Below, piece by piece: positions 53,064 to 63,952 of a DNA stretch of 64,000 nucleotides. The notes under the pieces are model-generated. The model saw only the letters and a list, made by a program, of their open reading frames with translations. It searched no databases and was not told where the DNA came from. The stretch lies in NCBI GenBank assembly GCA_026874595.1, contig CM049313.1:28146008-28210007 (forward strand), read 5' to 3'. Each line of letters starts with the position of its first letter. Positions within the stretch are counted from its first letter, which is position 1. The translations under genes were made by a program, and so were the position numbers. The stretch comes from Sipunculus nudus. Taxonomy: Eukaryota > Annelida > Sipuncula > Golfingiida > Sipunculidae.

Positions 53064-53073
53064 CTGTTAACAG
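53064..53073. other. CTGTTAACAG perfect 10-bp palindrome (reference copy)
   Basis: Unit positions 300-309, at the end of each monomer and two bases downstream of the right breakpoint of the short monomers. Type D monomers carry CTGTTAATAG, which breaks the symmetry. No known factor site is claimed. Confidence 0.6.
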
Positions 53074-53382
53074 ATGACCGCTTCATTTGGTCTCAAAAAT
53101 AGGAAAAACATGCGCGACCATTCTGAAGGAACTGATGAAACACTCCATGATCAATATGCATGCAAAGAATCAAGGCGACCAAGGCATCAGTTATTCAGAT
53201 ACTGGAGCTTTTGTATCAAATAATCAATTATTCTGGAGGCTTCTTATGAGTTCCTTAGCTCCGAGGATAAAGGTAAAACAGTCTCTAATTTCAGGTTTCC
53301 AAGGTGATTTCCCTAGGACCTCCCTTGGTTTACAGTTAAAAGATTCTAGGTCTAATGGTTACGATTTGTGCCCTGTTAACAG
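53074..53382 (+). repeat. Diverged monomer, sister of 50602
   Basis: Shares gaccattct, aaataatc, gagttccttag and ggataaaggtaaaacag with 50602, but reads ttctgaagg and atttcagg. A second 99-codon stretch results from the same lost stop. Confidence 0.85.
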
Positions 53383-56015
53383 ATGACCGCTTCATTTGGT
53401 CTCAAAAATAGGAAAAACATGCGCGACCAGTCTGCAGGAACTGATGAAACACACCATGATCAATATGCATGCAAAGAAACAAGGCGACCAAGGCATGAGT
53501 TATTTAGATACTGGAGCTTTTGTATCAAATCATCAATTATTCTGGGGGCTTCTTATGAGCTTCATAGCTCCGAGGATATAGGTAACACAGACTCTAATTT
53601 CAGGTTTCCAAGGTGCATTCCCTAGGACCTCCCTGGGTGTACAGTTAAAAGATTCTAGGACTAATGGTTACGATTTCTGCTCTGTTAACAGATGACCGCT
53701 TTATTTGGTCTCAAAAATAGGAAAAACATGCGCGACCAGTCTGCAGGAACTGACGAAACACTTCATGATCAATATGCATGCAAAGAATCAAGGCGACCAA
53801 GGCATCAGTTATTCAGATACTGGAGCTTTTGTATCAAATCATCAATTATTCCGGGGGCTTCTTATGAGCTCAATAGCTCCGAGGATATAGGTAACACAGA
53901 CTCTAATTTCAGGTTTCTAAGGTGATTTCCCTAGGACCTCCCTGGGTGTACAGTTAAGAGATTCTAGGTCTAATGGTTACGATTTGTGCTCTGTTAACAG
54001 ATGACCGCTTCATTTGGTCTCAAAAATAGGAAAAACATGCGCGACCAGTCTGCAGGAACTGATGAAACACTCCATGATCAATATGCATGCAAAGAATCAA
54101 GGCGAACAAGGCATCAGTTATTCAGATACTGGAGCTTTTGTATCAAATCATGAATTATTCTGGCGGCTTCTTATGAGCCCCATAGCTCCGAGGATATAGG
54201 TAACACAGACTCTAATTTCAGGTTTCCAAGGTGATTTCCCTGGGACCTCCCTGGGTATACAGTTAAAAGATTCTAGGACTAATGGTTACGATTTGTGCCC
54301 TGTTAACAGATGACCGCTTCATTTGGTCTCAAAAATAGGAAAAACATGCGCGACCAGTCTGCAGGAACTGATGAAACACTCCATGATCAATATGCATGCA
54401 AAGAAACAAGGCGACCAAGGCATCAGTTATTCAGATTCTGGAGCTTTTGTATCAAAATATCAATTATTCTGGGGGCTTCTTATGAGCTCCATAGCTCCCA
54501 GGATATAGGTAACACAAACTCTAATTTCAGGTGTCCAAGGTGATTTCCCTAGGACCTCCCTGGGTGTACAGTTAAAAGATTCTAGGTCTAATGGTTACGA
54601 TTTGTGCCCTGTTAACAGATGACCGCTTCATTTGGTCTCAAAAATAGGAAAAACATGCGCGACCAGTTTGCAGGAACTGATGAAACACTCCATGATCAAT
54701 ATGCATGCAAAGAATCAAGGCGACCAAGGCATCAGTTATTCAGATACTGGAGCTTTTGTATCAAATCATCAATTTTTCTGGGGGCTTCTTATGAGCTCCA
54801 TAGATCCGAGGATATAGGTAACACAGACTCTAATTTCAGGTTTCCAAGGTGATTTCCCTATTACCTCCCTGGGTGTACAGGTAAAAGATCCTAGGTCTAA
54901 TGGTTACGATTTGTGCCCTGTTAACAGATGACCGCTTCATTTGGTCTCAAAAATAGGAAAAACATGCGCGACCAGTCTGCAGGAACTGATGAAACACTCC
55001 ATGATCAATATGCATGCAAAGAAAGAAGGCGACCAGCGCATCAGTTATTCAGATACTGGAGCTTTTGTATCAAATCATCAATTATTCTGGAGGCTTCTTA
55101 TGAGCTCCATAGCTCCGAGGATATAGGTAACACAGACTCTAATTTCAGGTTTCCAAGGTGATTTCCCTAGGACATCCCTGGGTGTACAGTTAAAAGATTC
55201 TAGGTCTAATGGTTACGATTTGTGCCCTGTTAAGAGATGACCGCTTCATTTGGTCTCAAAAATAGGAAAAACATGCGCGACCAGTCTGCAGGAACTAATG
55301 AAACACTCCATGATCAATATGAATGCAAAGAATCAAGGCGACCAAGGCATCACTTATTCAGATACTGGAGCTTTTGTATCAAATCATCAATTATTCTGGG
55401 GGCTTCTTATGAGCTCCATAGCTCCGAGGATATAGGTAACACAGACTCTAATTTCAGGTTTCCAAGGTGAGTTCCCTAGGACCTCCCTGGGTGTACAGTT
55501 AAAAGATTCTAGGTCTAATGGTTACGATTCGTGCCCTGTTAACAGATGACCGCTTCATTTGGTCTCAAAAATAGGAAAAACATGCGCGACCAGTCTGCAG
55601 GAACTGATGAAACACTCCATGATCAATATGCATGCAAAGAACCAAGGCCACCAAGGCATCAGTTATTCAGATACTGGAGCTTTTGTATCAAATCATCAAT
55701 TATTCTGGGGGCTTCTTATGAGCTCCATAGCTCCGAGGATATAGGTAACACAGACTCTAATTTCAGGTTTCCAAGGTGATTTCCCTAGGACCTCCCTGGG
55801 TGTACAGTTAAAAGATTCTAGGTCTAATGGTTACGATATGTGCCCTGTTAACAGATGACCGCTTCATTTGGTCTCAAAAATAGGAAAAACATGCGCGACC
55901 AGTCTCTAGGAACTGATGAAACACTCCATGATCAATATCCATGCAAAGAATCAAGGCGACCAAGTCATCAGTTATTCAGATACTGGAGCTTTTGTATCAA
56001 ATCATCAATTATTCT
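53383..56015. repeat. Mixed monomers: E-F pair, then unpaired types
   Basis: 53383 and 53692 are an E-F pair (53692 shares tttctaagg and gttaagagattc with 25393). 54001 resembles 39792 (gcgaacaagg, ctggcgg). 54310 is distinctive (cagattctgg, tcaaaatatc, aggtgtcc). 54619 has a tattacc end. 54928 has the first ccagcgcatc. 55237 has catcacttattc with gtgagttcc. 55546 and 55855 match 18718 and 19027 in part. No long repeat of this series is seen. Confidence 0.7.
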
Positions 56016-56163
56016 AGGGGCTTCTTATGAGCTCCATAGCTCCAAGGATATAGGTAACACAGACTCTAATTTCAGGTTTCCAAGGTGATTTCCCTAGGAC
56101 CTACATGGGTGTACAGGTAAAAGATTCTAGGTCTAATGGTTACGATTTGTGCCCTGTTAACAA

Positions 56164-56350
56164 ATGACCGCTTCATTTGGTCTCAAAAATAGGAAAAACA
56201 TGCGCGACCAGTCTGCAGGAACTGATGAAACACTCCATGATCAATATGCATGCAAAGAAACAAGTCGACCAAGGCATCACTTATTCAGATACTGGAGCTT
56301 TTGTATCAAATCATCAATTATTCTGGGGGCTTCTTATGCCCTGTTAACAG
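56164..56350 (+). repeat. 187-bp truncated monomer (no. 4)
   Basis: Same junction and same left half (acaagtcgacc, catcacttattc) as nos. 2 and 3, some 30 kb away, again after an agtctctagg monomer and before a type E-like one. The order of neighbours was transferred with it. Confidence 0.95.
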
Positions 56351-56658
56351 ATGACCGCTTTATTTGGTCTCAAAATAGGAAAAACATGCGCGACCAGTCT
56401 GCAGGAACTGATGAAACACTCTATGATCAATATGCATGCAAAGAAACAAGGCGACCAAGGCATGAGTTATTTAGATACTGGAGCTTTTGTATCAAATCAT
56501 CAATTATTCTGGGGGCTTCTTATGAGCTCCATGGCTCCGAGGATATAGGTAACACAGACTCTAATTTCAGGTTTCCAAGGTGATTTCCCAAGGACCTCCC
56601 TGGGTGTACAGTTAAAAGGTTCTAGGTCTAATGGTTACGATTTGTGCCCTGTTAACAG
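56351..56658 (+). repeat. 308-bp monomer, F-like start with type E body
   Basis: Opens cgctttatttggtctcaaaatagg (one A short, F-like tttatt) and continues as type E (catgagttatttag). It has ccatggctcc. Copied at 57464. Mosaic of E and F. Confidence 0.85.
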
Positions 56659-57276
56659 ATGACCGCTTCATTTGGTCCCAAAAATAGAAAAAACATGCGC
56701 GACCAGTCTGCAGGAACTGATGAAACACTCCATGATCAATATGCATGCAAAGAATCAAGGCGACCAAGGCATCAGTTATTCAGATACTGGAGCTTTTGTA
56801 TCAAATCATCAATTATTCTGGGGGCTTCTTATGAGCTCCATAGCTCCGAGGATATAGGTAACACAGACTCTTATTTCAGGTTTCCAAGGTGATTTCCCTA
56901 GGACCTCCCTGGATGTACAGTTAAAAGATTCTAGGTCTAATGGTTACGATTTGTGCCCTGTTAACAGATGACCGCTTCATTTGGTCTCAAAAATAGGAAA
57001 AACATGCGCGACCAGTCTGCAGGAACTGATGAAACACTCCATGATCAATATGTATGCAAAGAAAGAAGGCGTCCAGCGCATCAGTTATTCAGATACTGGA
57101 GCTTTTGTATCAAATCATCAATTATTCTAGGGGCTTCTTATGAGCTCCATAGCTCCAAGGATATAGGTAACACAGACTCTAATTTCAGGTTTCCAAGGTG
57201 ATTTCCCTAGGACCTACATGGGTGTACAGGTAAAAGATTCTAGGTCTAATGGTTACGATTTGTGCCCTGTTAACAA

Positions 57277-57463
57277 ATGACCGCTTCATTTGGTCTCAAA
57301 AATAGGAAAAACATGCGCGACCAGTCTGCAGGAACTGATGAAACACTCCATGATCAATATGCATGCAAAGAAACAAGTCGACCAAGGCATCACTTATTCA
57401 GATACTGGAGCTTTTGTATCAAATCATCAATTATTCTGGGGGCTTCTTATGCCCTGTTAACAG
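57277..57463 (+). repeat. 187-bp truncated monomer (no. 5)
   Basis: Copy of no. 4 made by the 1,113-bp duplication. Confidence 0.95.
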
Positions 57464-57771
57464 ATGACCGCTTTATTTGGTCTCAAAATAGGAAAAACAT
57501 GCGCGACCAGTCTGCAGGAACTGATGAAACACTCTATGATCAATATGCATGCAAAGAAACAAGGCGACCAAGGCATGAGTTATTTAGATACTGGAGCTTT
57601 TGTATCAAATCATCAATTATTCTGGGGGCTTCTTATGAGCTCCATAGCTCCGAGGATATAGGTAACACAGACTCTAATTTCAGGTTTCCAAGGTGATTTC
57701 CCAAGGACCTCCCTGGGTGTACAGTTAAAAGGTTCTAGGTCTAATGGTTACGATTTGTGCCCTGTTAACAG
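57464..57771 (+). repeat. 308-bp monomer, copy of 56351
   Basis: Same shortened A-run and E/F mosaic, with ccatagctcc. Confidence 0.9.
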
Positions 57772-58241
57772 ATGACCGCTTCATTTGGTCCCAAAAATAG
57801 AAAAAACATGCGCGACCAGTCTGCAGGAACTGATGAAACACTCCATGATCAATATGCATGCAAAGAATCAAGGCGACCAAGGCATCAGTTATTCAGATAC
57901 TGGAGCTTTTGTATCAAATCATCAATTATTCTGGGGGCTTCTTATGAGCTCCATAGCTCCGAGGATATAGGTAACACAGACTCTTATTTCAGGTTTCCAA
58001 GGTGATTTCCCTAGGACCTCCCTGGTGGTACAGTTAAAAGATTCTAGGTCTAATGGTTACGATTTGTGCCCTGTTAACAGATGACCGCTTCATTTGGTCT
58101 CAAAAATAGGAAAAACATGCGCGACCAGTCTGCAGGAACTGATGAAACACTCCATGATCAATATGTATGCAAAGAAACAAGGCGTCCAGCGCATCAGTTA
58201 TTCAGATACTGGAGCTTTTGTATCAAATCATCAATTATTCT

Positions 58242-61200
58242 GGAGGCTTCTTATGAGCTCCATAGCTCCGAGGATATAGGTAACACAGACTCTAATTTCA
58301 GGTTTTCAAGGTGATTTCCCTAGGACATCCCTGGGTGTACAGTTAAAAGATTCTAGGTCTAATGGTTACGATTTGTGCCCTGTTAACAGATGACCGCTTC
58401 ATTTGGTCTCAAAAATAGGAAAAACATGCGCGACCAGTCTGCAGGAACTGATGAAACACTCCATGATCAATATGCATGCAAAGAATCAAGGCGACCAAGG
58501 CATCACTTATTCAGATACTGGAGCTTTTGTATCAAATCATCAATTATTCTGGGGGCTTCTTATGAGCTCCATAGCTCCGAGGATATAGGTAACACAGATT
58601 CTAATTTCAGGTTTCCAAGGTGATTTCCCTAGGACCTCCCTGGGTGTACAGTTAAAAGATTCTAGGTCTAATGGTTACGATTTGTGCCCTGTTAACAGAT
58701 GACCGCTTCATTTGGTCTCAAAAATAGGAAAAACATGCGCGACCAGTCTGCAGGAACTGATGAAACACTCCATGATTAATATGCATGCAAAGAAACAAGG
58801 CGACCAAGGCATCACTTATTCAGATACTGGAGCTTTTGTATCAAATCATCAATTATTCTGGGGGCTTCTTATGAGCTCCATAGCTCCGAGGATATAGGTA
58901 ACACAGACTCTAATTTCAGGTTTCCAAGGTGAGTTCCCTAGGACCTCCCTGGGTGTACAGTTAAAAGATTCTAGGTCTAATGGTTACGATTTGTGCCCTG
59001 TTAACAGATGACCGCTTCATTTGGTCTCAAAAATAGGAAAAACATGCGCGACCAGTCTGCAGGAACTGATGAAACACTCCTGGATCAATATGCATGCAAA
59101 GAATCAAGGCGACCAAGGCATCAGTTATTCAGATACTGGAGCTTTTATATCAAATCATCAATTATTCTGGGGGCTTCTTATGAGCTCCATAGCTCCGAGG
59201 ATATAGGTAACACAGACTCTAATTTTAGGTTTCCAAGGTGATTTCCCTAGGACCTCCCTGGGTGTACAGTTAAAAGGTTCTAGGTCTAATGGTTACGATT
59301 TGTGCCCTGTTAACAGATGACCGCTTCATTTGGTCCCAAAAATAGAAAAAACATGCGCGACCAGTCTGCAGGAACTGATGAAACACTCCATGATCAATAT
59401 GCATGCAAAGAATCAAGGCGACCAAGGCATCAGTTATTCAGATACTGGAGCTTTTGTATCAAATCATCAATTATTCTGGGGGCTTCTTATGAGCTCCATA
59501 GCTCCGAGGATATAGGTAACACAGACTCTAATTTCAGGTTTCCAAGGTGATTTCCCTAGGACCTCCCTGGATGTACAGTTAAAAGATTCTAGGTCTAATG
59601 GTTACGATTTGTGCCCTGTTAACAGATGACCGCTTCATTTGGTCTCAAAAATAGGAAAAACATGCGCGACCAGTCTGCAGGAACTGATGAAACACTCCAT
59701 GATCAATATGTATGCAAAGAAACAAGGCGTCCAGCGCATCAGTTATTCAGATACTGGAGCTTTTGTATCAAATCATCAATTATTCTGGAGGCTTCTTATG
59801 AGCTCCATAGCTCCGAGGATATAGGTAACACAGACTCTAATTTCAGGTTTCCAAGGTGATTTCCCTAGGACATCCCTGGGTGTACAGTTAAAAGATTCTA
59901 GGTCTAATGGTTACGATTTGTGCCCTGTTAACAGATGACCGCTTCATTTGGTCTCAAAAATAGAAAAAAACATGCGCGACCAGTCTGCAGGAACTGATGA
60001 AACACTCCATGATCAATATGCATGCAAAGAATCAAGGCGACCAAGGCATCACTTATTCAGATACTGGAGCTTTTGTATCAAATCATCAATTATTCTGGGG
60101 GCTTCTTATGAGCTCCATACCTCCGAGGATATAGGTAACACAGACTCTAATTTCAGCTTTCCAAGGTGAGTTCCCTAGGACCTCCCTGGGTGTACAGTTA
60201 AAAGATTCTAGGTCTAATGGTTACGATTTGTGCCCTGTTATCAGATGACCGCTTCATTTGGTCTCAAAAATAGGAAAAACATGCGCGACCAGTCTGCAGG
60301 AACTGATGAAACACTCCATGATCAATATGCATGCAAAGAATCAAGGCGACCAAGGCATCAGTTATTCAGATACTGGAGCTTTTGTATCAAATCATCAATT
60401 ATTCTGGGGGCTTCTTATGAGCTCCATAGCTCCGAGGATTTAGGTAACACAGACTCTAATTTCAGGTTTCCAAGGTGATTTCCCTAGGACCTCCCTGGGT
60501 GTAAAGTTAAAAGATTCTAGGACTAATGGTTACGATTTGTGCCCTGTTAACAGATGACCGCTTCATTTGGTCTCAAAAATAGGAAAAACATGCGAGACCA
60601 GTCTGCAGGAACTGATGAAACACTCCATGATCAATATGCATGCAAAGAATCAAGGCGACCAAGGCATCAGTTATTCAGATACTGGAGCTTTTGTATCAAA
60701 TCATCAATTATTCTGGGGGCTTCTTATGAGCTCCATTGATCCAAGGATAAAGGTAACACAGACTCTAATTTCAGTTTTCCAAGGTGATTTCCCTAGGACC
60801 TCCCTGGGTGTACAGTTAAAAGATTCTAGGTCTAATGGTTACGATTTGTGCCCTGTTAACAGATGACCGCTTCATTTGGTCTGAAAAATAGGAAAAACAT
60901 GCGCGACCAGTCTGCAGGAACTGATGAAACACTCCATGATCAATATGCATGCAAAGAATCAAGGCGACCAAGGCATCAGTTATTCAGATACTGGAGCTTT
61001 TGTATCAAATCATCAATTATTCTGGGGGCTTCTTATGAGCTCCATAGCTCCGAGGATATAGGTAACACAGACTCTAATTTCAGGTTTCCAAGGTGATTTC
61101 CCTAGGACCTCCCTGGGTGTACAGTTAAAAGATTCTAGGACTTATGGTTACGATTTGTGCCCTGTTAACAGATGACCGCTTCATTTGGTCTCAAAAATAG

Positions 61201-63952
61201 GAAAAACATGCGCGACCAGTCTGCAGGAACTGATGAAACACTCCATGATCAATATGCATGCAAAGAATCAAGGCGACCAAGGCATCAGTTATTCAGATAC
61301 TGGAGCTTTTGTATCAAATCATCAATTATTCTGGGGGCTTCTTATGAGCTCCATAGATCCAAGGATAAAGGTAACACATACTCTAATTTCAGGTTTCCAA
61401 GGTGATTTCCCTAGGACCTCCCTGGGTGTACAGTTAAAAGATTCTAGGTCTAATGGTTACGATTTGTGCCCTGTTAACAGATGACCGCTTCATTTGGTCT
61501 CAAAAATAGGAAAAACATGCGCGACCAGTCTGCAGGAACTGATGAAACACTCCATGATCAATATGCATGCAAAGAAACAAAGCGACCAAGGCATCAGTTA
61601 TTCAGAAACTGGAGCTTTTGTATCAAATCATCAATTATACTGGGGGCTTCTTATGAGCTCCATAGCTCCGAGGATATAGGTAACACGGACTCTAACTTCA
61701 GGTTTCCAAGGTGATTTCCCTAGGACCTCCCAGGGTGTACAGTTAAAAGATTCTAGGACTAATGGTTATGATTTGTGCCCTGTTAACAGATGACCGCTTC
61801 ATTTGGTCTCAAAAATAGAAAAAACATGCGCGACCAGTCTGCAGGAACTGATGAAACACTCCATGATCAATATGCATGCAAAGAATCAAGGCGACCAAGG
61901 CATCAGTTATTCAGATACTGGAGCTTTTATATCAAATCATCAATTATTCTGGGGGCTTCTTATGAGCTCCATAGCTCCGAGGATATAGGTAACACAGACT
62001 CTAATTTCAGGTTTCCAAGGTGATTTCCCTAGGACCTCCCTGGGTGTACAGTTAAAAGATTCTAGGTCTAATGGTTACGATTTGTGCCCTGTTAACAGAT
62101 GACCGCTTCATTTGGTCCCAAAAATAGAAAAAACATGCGCGACCAGTCTGCAGGAACTGATGAAACACTCCATGATCAATATGAATGCAAAGAATCAAGG
62201 CGACCAAGGCATCAGTTATTCAGATACTGGAGCTTTTGTATCAAATCATCAATTATTCTGGGGGCTTTTTATGAGCTCCATAGCTCGGAGGATATAGGTA
62301 ACACAGACTCTAATTTCAGGTTTCCAAGGTGATTTCCCTAGGACCTCCCTGGGTGTACAGTTAAAAGTTTCTAGGTCTAATGGTTACGATTCGTGCCCTG
62401 TTAACAGATGACCGCTTCATTTGGTCTCAAAAATAGGAAAAACATGCGCGACCAGTCTGCAGGAACTGATGAAACACTCCATGATCAATATGCTTGCAAA
62501 GAATCAAGGCGACCAAGGCATCAGTTATTCAGATACTGGAGCTTTTATATCAAATCATCAATTATTCTGGGGGCTTCTTATGAGCTCCATAGCTCCGAGG
62601 ATATAGGTAACACAGACTCTAATTTCAGGTTTCCAAGGTGATTTCCCCAGGACCTCCCTGGGTGTACAGTTAAAAGGTTCTAAGTCTAATGGTTACGATT
62701 TGTGCCCTGTTAACAGATGACCGCTTCATTTGGTCCCAAAAATAGAAAAAACATGCGCGACCAGTCTGCAGGAACTGATGAAACACTCCATGATCAATAT
62801 GCATGCAAAGAATCAAGGCGACCAAGGCATCAGTTATTCAGATACTGGAGCTTTTGTATCAAATCATCAATTATTCTGGGGGCTTCTTATGAGCTCCATA
62901 GCTCCGAGGATATAGGTAACACAGATTCTAATTTCAGGTTTCCAAGGTGATTTCCCTAGGACCTCCCTGGGTGTACAGTTAAAAGATTCTAGGTCTAATG
63001 GTTACGATTTGTGCCCTGTTAACAGAAGACCGCTTCATTTGGTCCCAAAAATAGAAAAAACATGCGCGACCAGTCTGCAGGAACTGATGAAACACTCCAT
63101 GATCAATATGCATGCAAAGAATCAAGGCGACCAAGGCATCAGTTATTCAGATACTGGAGCTTTTGTATCAAATCATCAATTATTCTGGGGGCTTCTTATG
63201 AGCTCCATAGCTCCGAGGATATAGGTAACACAGACTCTAATTTCAGGTTTCCAAGGTGATTTCCCTAGGACCTCCCTGGATGTACAGTTAAAAGATTCTA
63301 GGTCTAATGGTTACGATTTGTGCCCTGTTAACAGATGACCGCTTCATTTGGTCTCAAAAATAGGAAAAACATGCGCGACCAGTCTGCAGGAACTGATGAA
63401 ACACTCCATGATCAATATGTATGCAAAGAAACAAGGCGTCCAGCGCATCAGTTTTTCAGATACTGGAGCTTTTGTATCAAATCATCAATTATTCTGGAGG
63501 CTTCTTATGAGCTCCATAGCTCCGAGGATATAGGTAACACAGACTCTAATTTCAGGTTTCCAAGGTGATTTCCCTAGGACATCCCTGGGTGTACAGTTAA
63601 AAGATTCTAGGTCTAATGGTTACGATTTGTGCCCTGTTAACAGATGACCGCTTCATTTGGTCTCAAAAATAGGAAAAACATGCGCGACCAGTCTGCAGGA
63701 ACTGATGAAACACTCCATGATCAATATGCATGCAAAGAATCAAGGCGACCAAGGCATCAGTTATTCAGATACTGGAGCTTTTGTATCAAATCATCAATTA
63801 TTCTGGGGGCTTCTTATGAGCTCCATTGATCCAAGGATAAAGGTAACACAGACTCTAATTTCAGTTTTCCAAGGTGATTTCCCTAGGACCTCCCTGGGTG
63901 TACAGTTAAAAGATTCTAGGTCTAATGGTTACGATTTGTGCCCTGTTAACAG
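58242..63952. repeat. Heterogeneous P-rich domain
   Basis: Recurring elements without a long fixed unit: gtccagcgcatc monomers at 58081, 59626 and 63335 (the last with agtttttcag); ttatatc monomers at 59008, 61790 and 62408; P monomers at 59317, 62099, 62717 and 63026; gatccaaggataaagg monomers at 60554, 61172 and 63644. 61790-62407 and 62408-63025 form a dimer repeat (618 bp). Changes to the monomer end are scattered (ttatcagatg before 60245, ttaagagatg before 55237). Confidence 0.75.
59935..60244 (+). repeat. 310-bp monomer, lengthened A-run
   Basis: Reads aatagaaaaaaacatg, one A more than the P-type aatagaaaaaacatg. It is the only net insertion found. Also carries catacctcc, cagctttcc and gtgagttcc. 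Confidence 0.9.

Larger units (their letters stand above)
50911..53073. repeat. Seven monomers related to 49058-50292
   Basis: 50911 matches 49058 but keeps all bases of caggtttcc. 51220 matches 49366 (ggctcctt, tattacc, agatcc). 51529 is a sister of 51220. 51838 and 52147 are an E-F pair like 49675 and 49984 (gaagagtctg, ccaagacatc). 52456 and 52765 are near-consensus. The offset grows from 1,853 to 2,163 bp because 51529 is extra. Confidence 0.75.
52765..53073 (+). repeat. Reference monomer, one base from consensus
   Basis: This copy is close to my by-eye consensus and differs at one clear position (gatAtgtg where most have gatTtgtg). By hand count it holds 65 C and 66 G (42.4% G+C). CpGs lie at unit positions 6, 40, 42, 103, 189 and 289. 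It holds six-base palindromes CTGCAG, TGATCA, ATGCAT, GCATGC, GAGCTC, CCTAGG, TGTACA and GTTAAC, a GAGCT-ccat-AGCTC hairpin at unit 175-188, and the 10-bp palindrome CTGTTAACAG at unit 300-309. I see no convincing relationship between the two halves, so the 309-bp unit does not look like a recent dimer of about 155 bp. Confidence 0.9.
56016..57128. repeat. 1,113-bp duplication, copy 1
   Basis: Spans parts of monomers 55855 and 56968 and the monomers at 56164 (187 bp), 56351 (308 bp) and 56659. Repeated at 57129-58241. The seam is in 56968: left part gtatgc and gtccagcgcatc as in 58081, right part ttctagggg and acctacatgg as in 55855; the switch lies in 57079-57128. Confidence 0.9.
57129..58241. 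repeat. 1,113-bp duplication, copy 2
   Basis: Matches copy 1 with a few substitutions: ccatagctcc against ccatggctcc, ctggtggtac against ctggatgtac, gaaacaagg against gaaagaagg. Confidence 0.9.
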
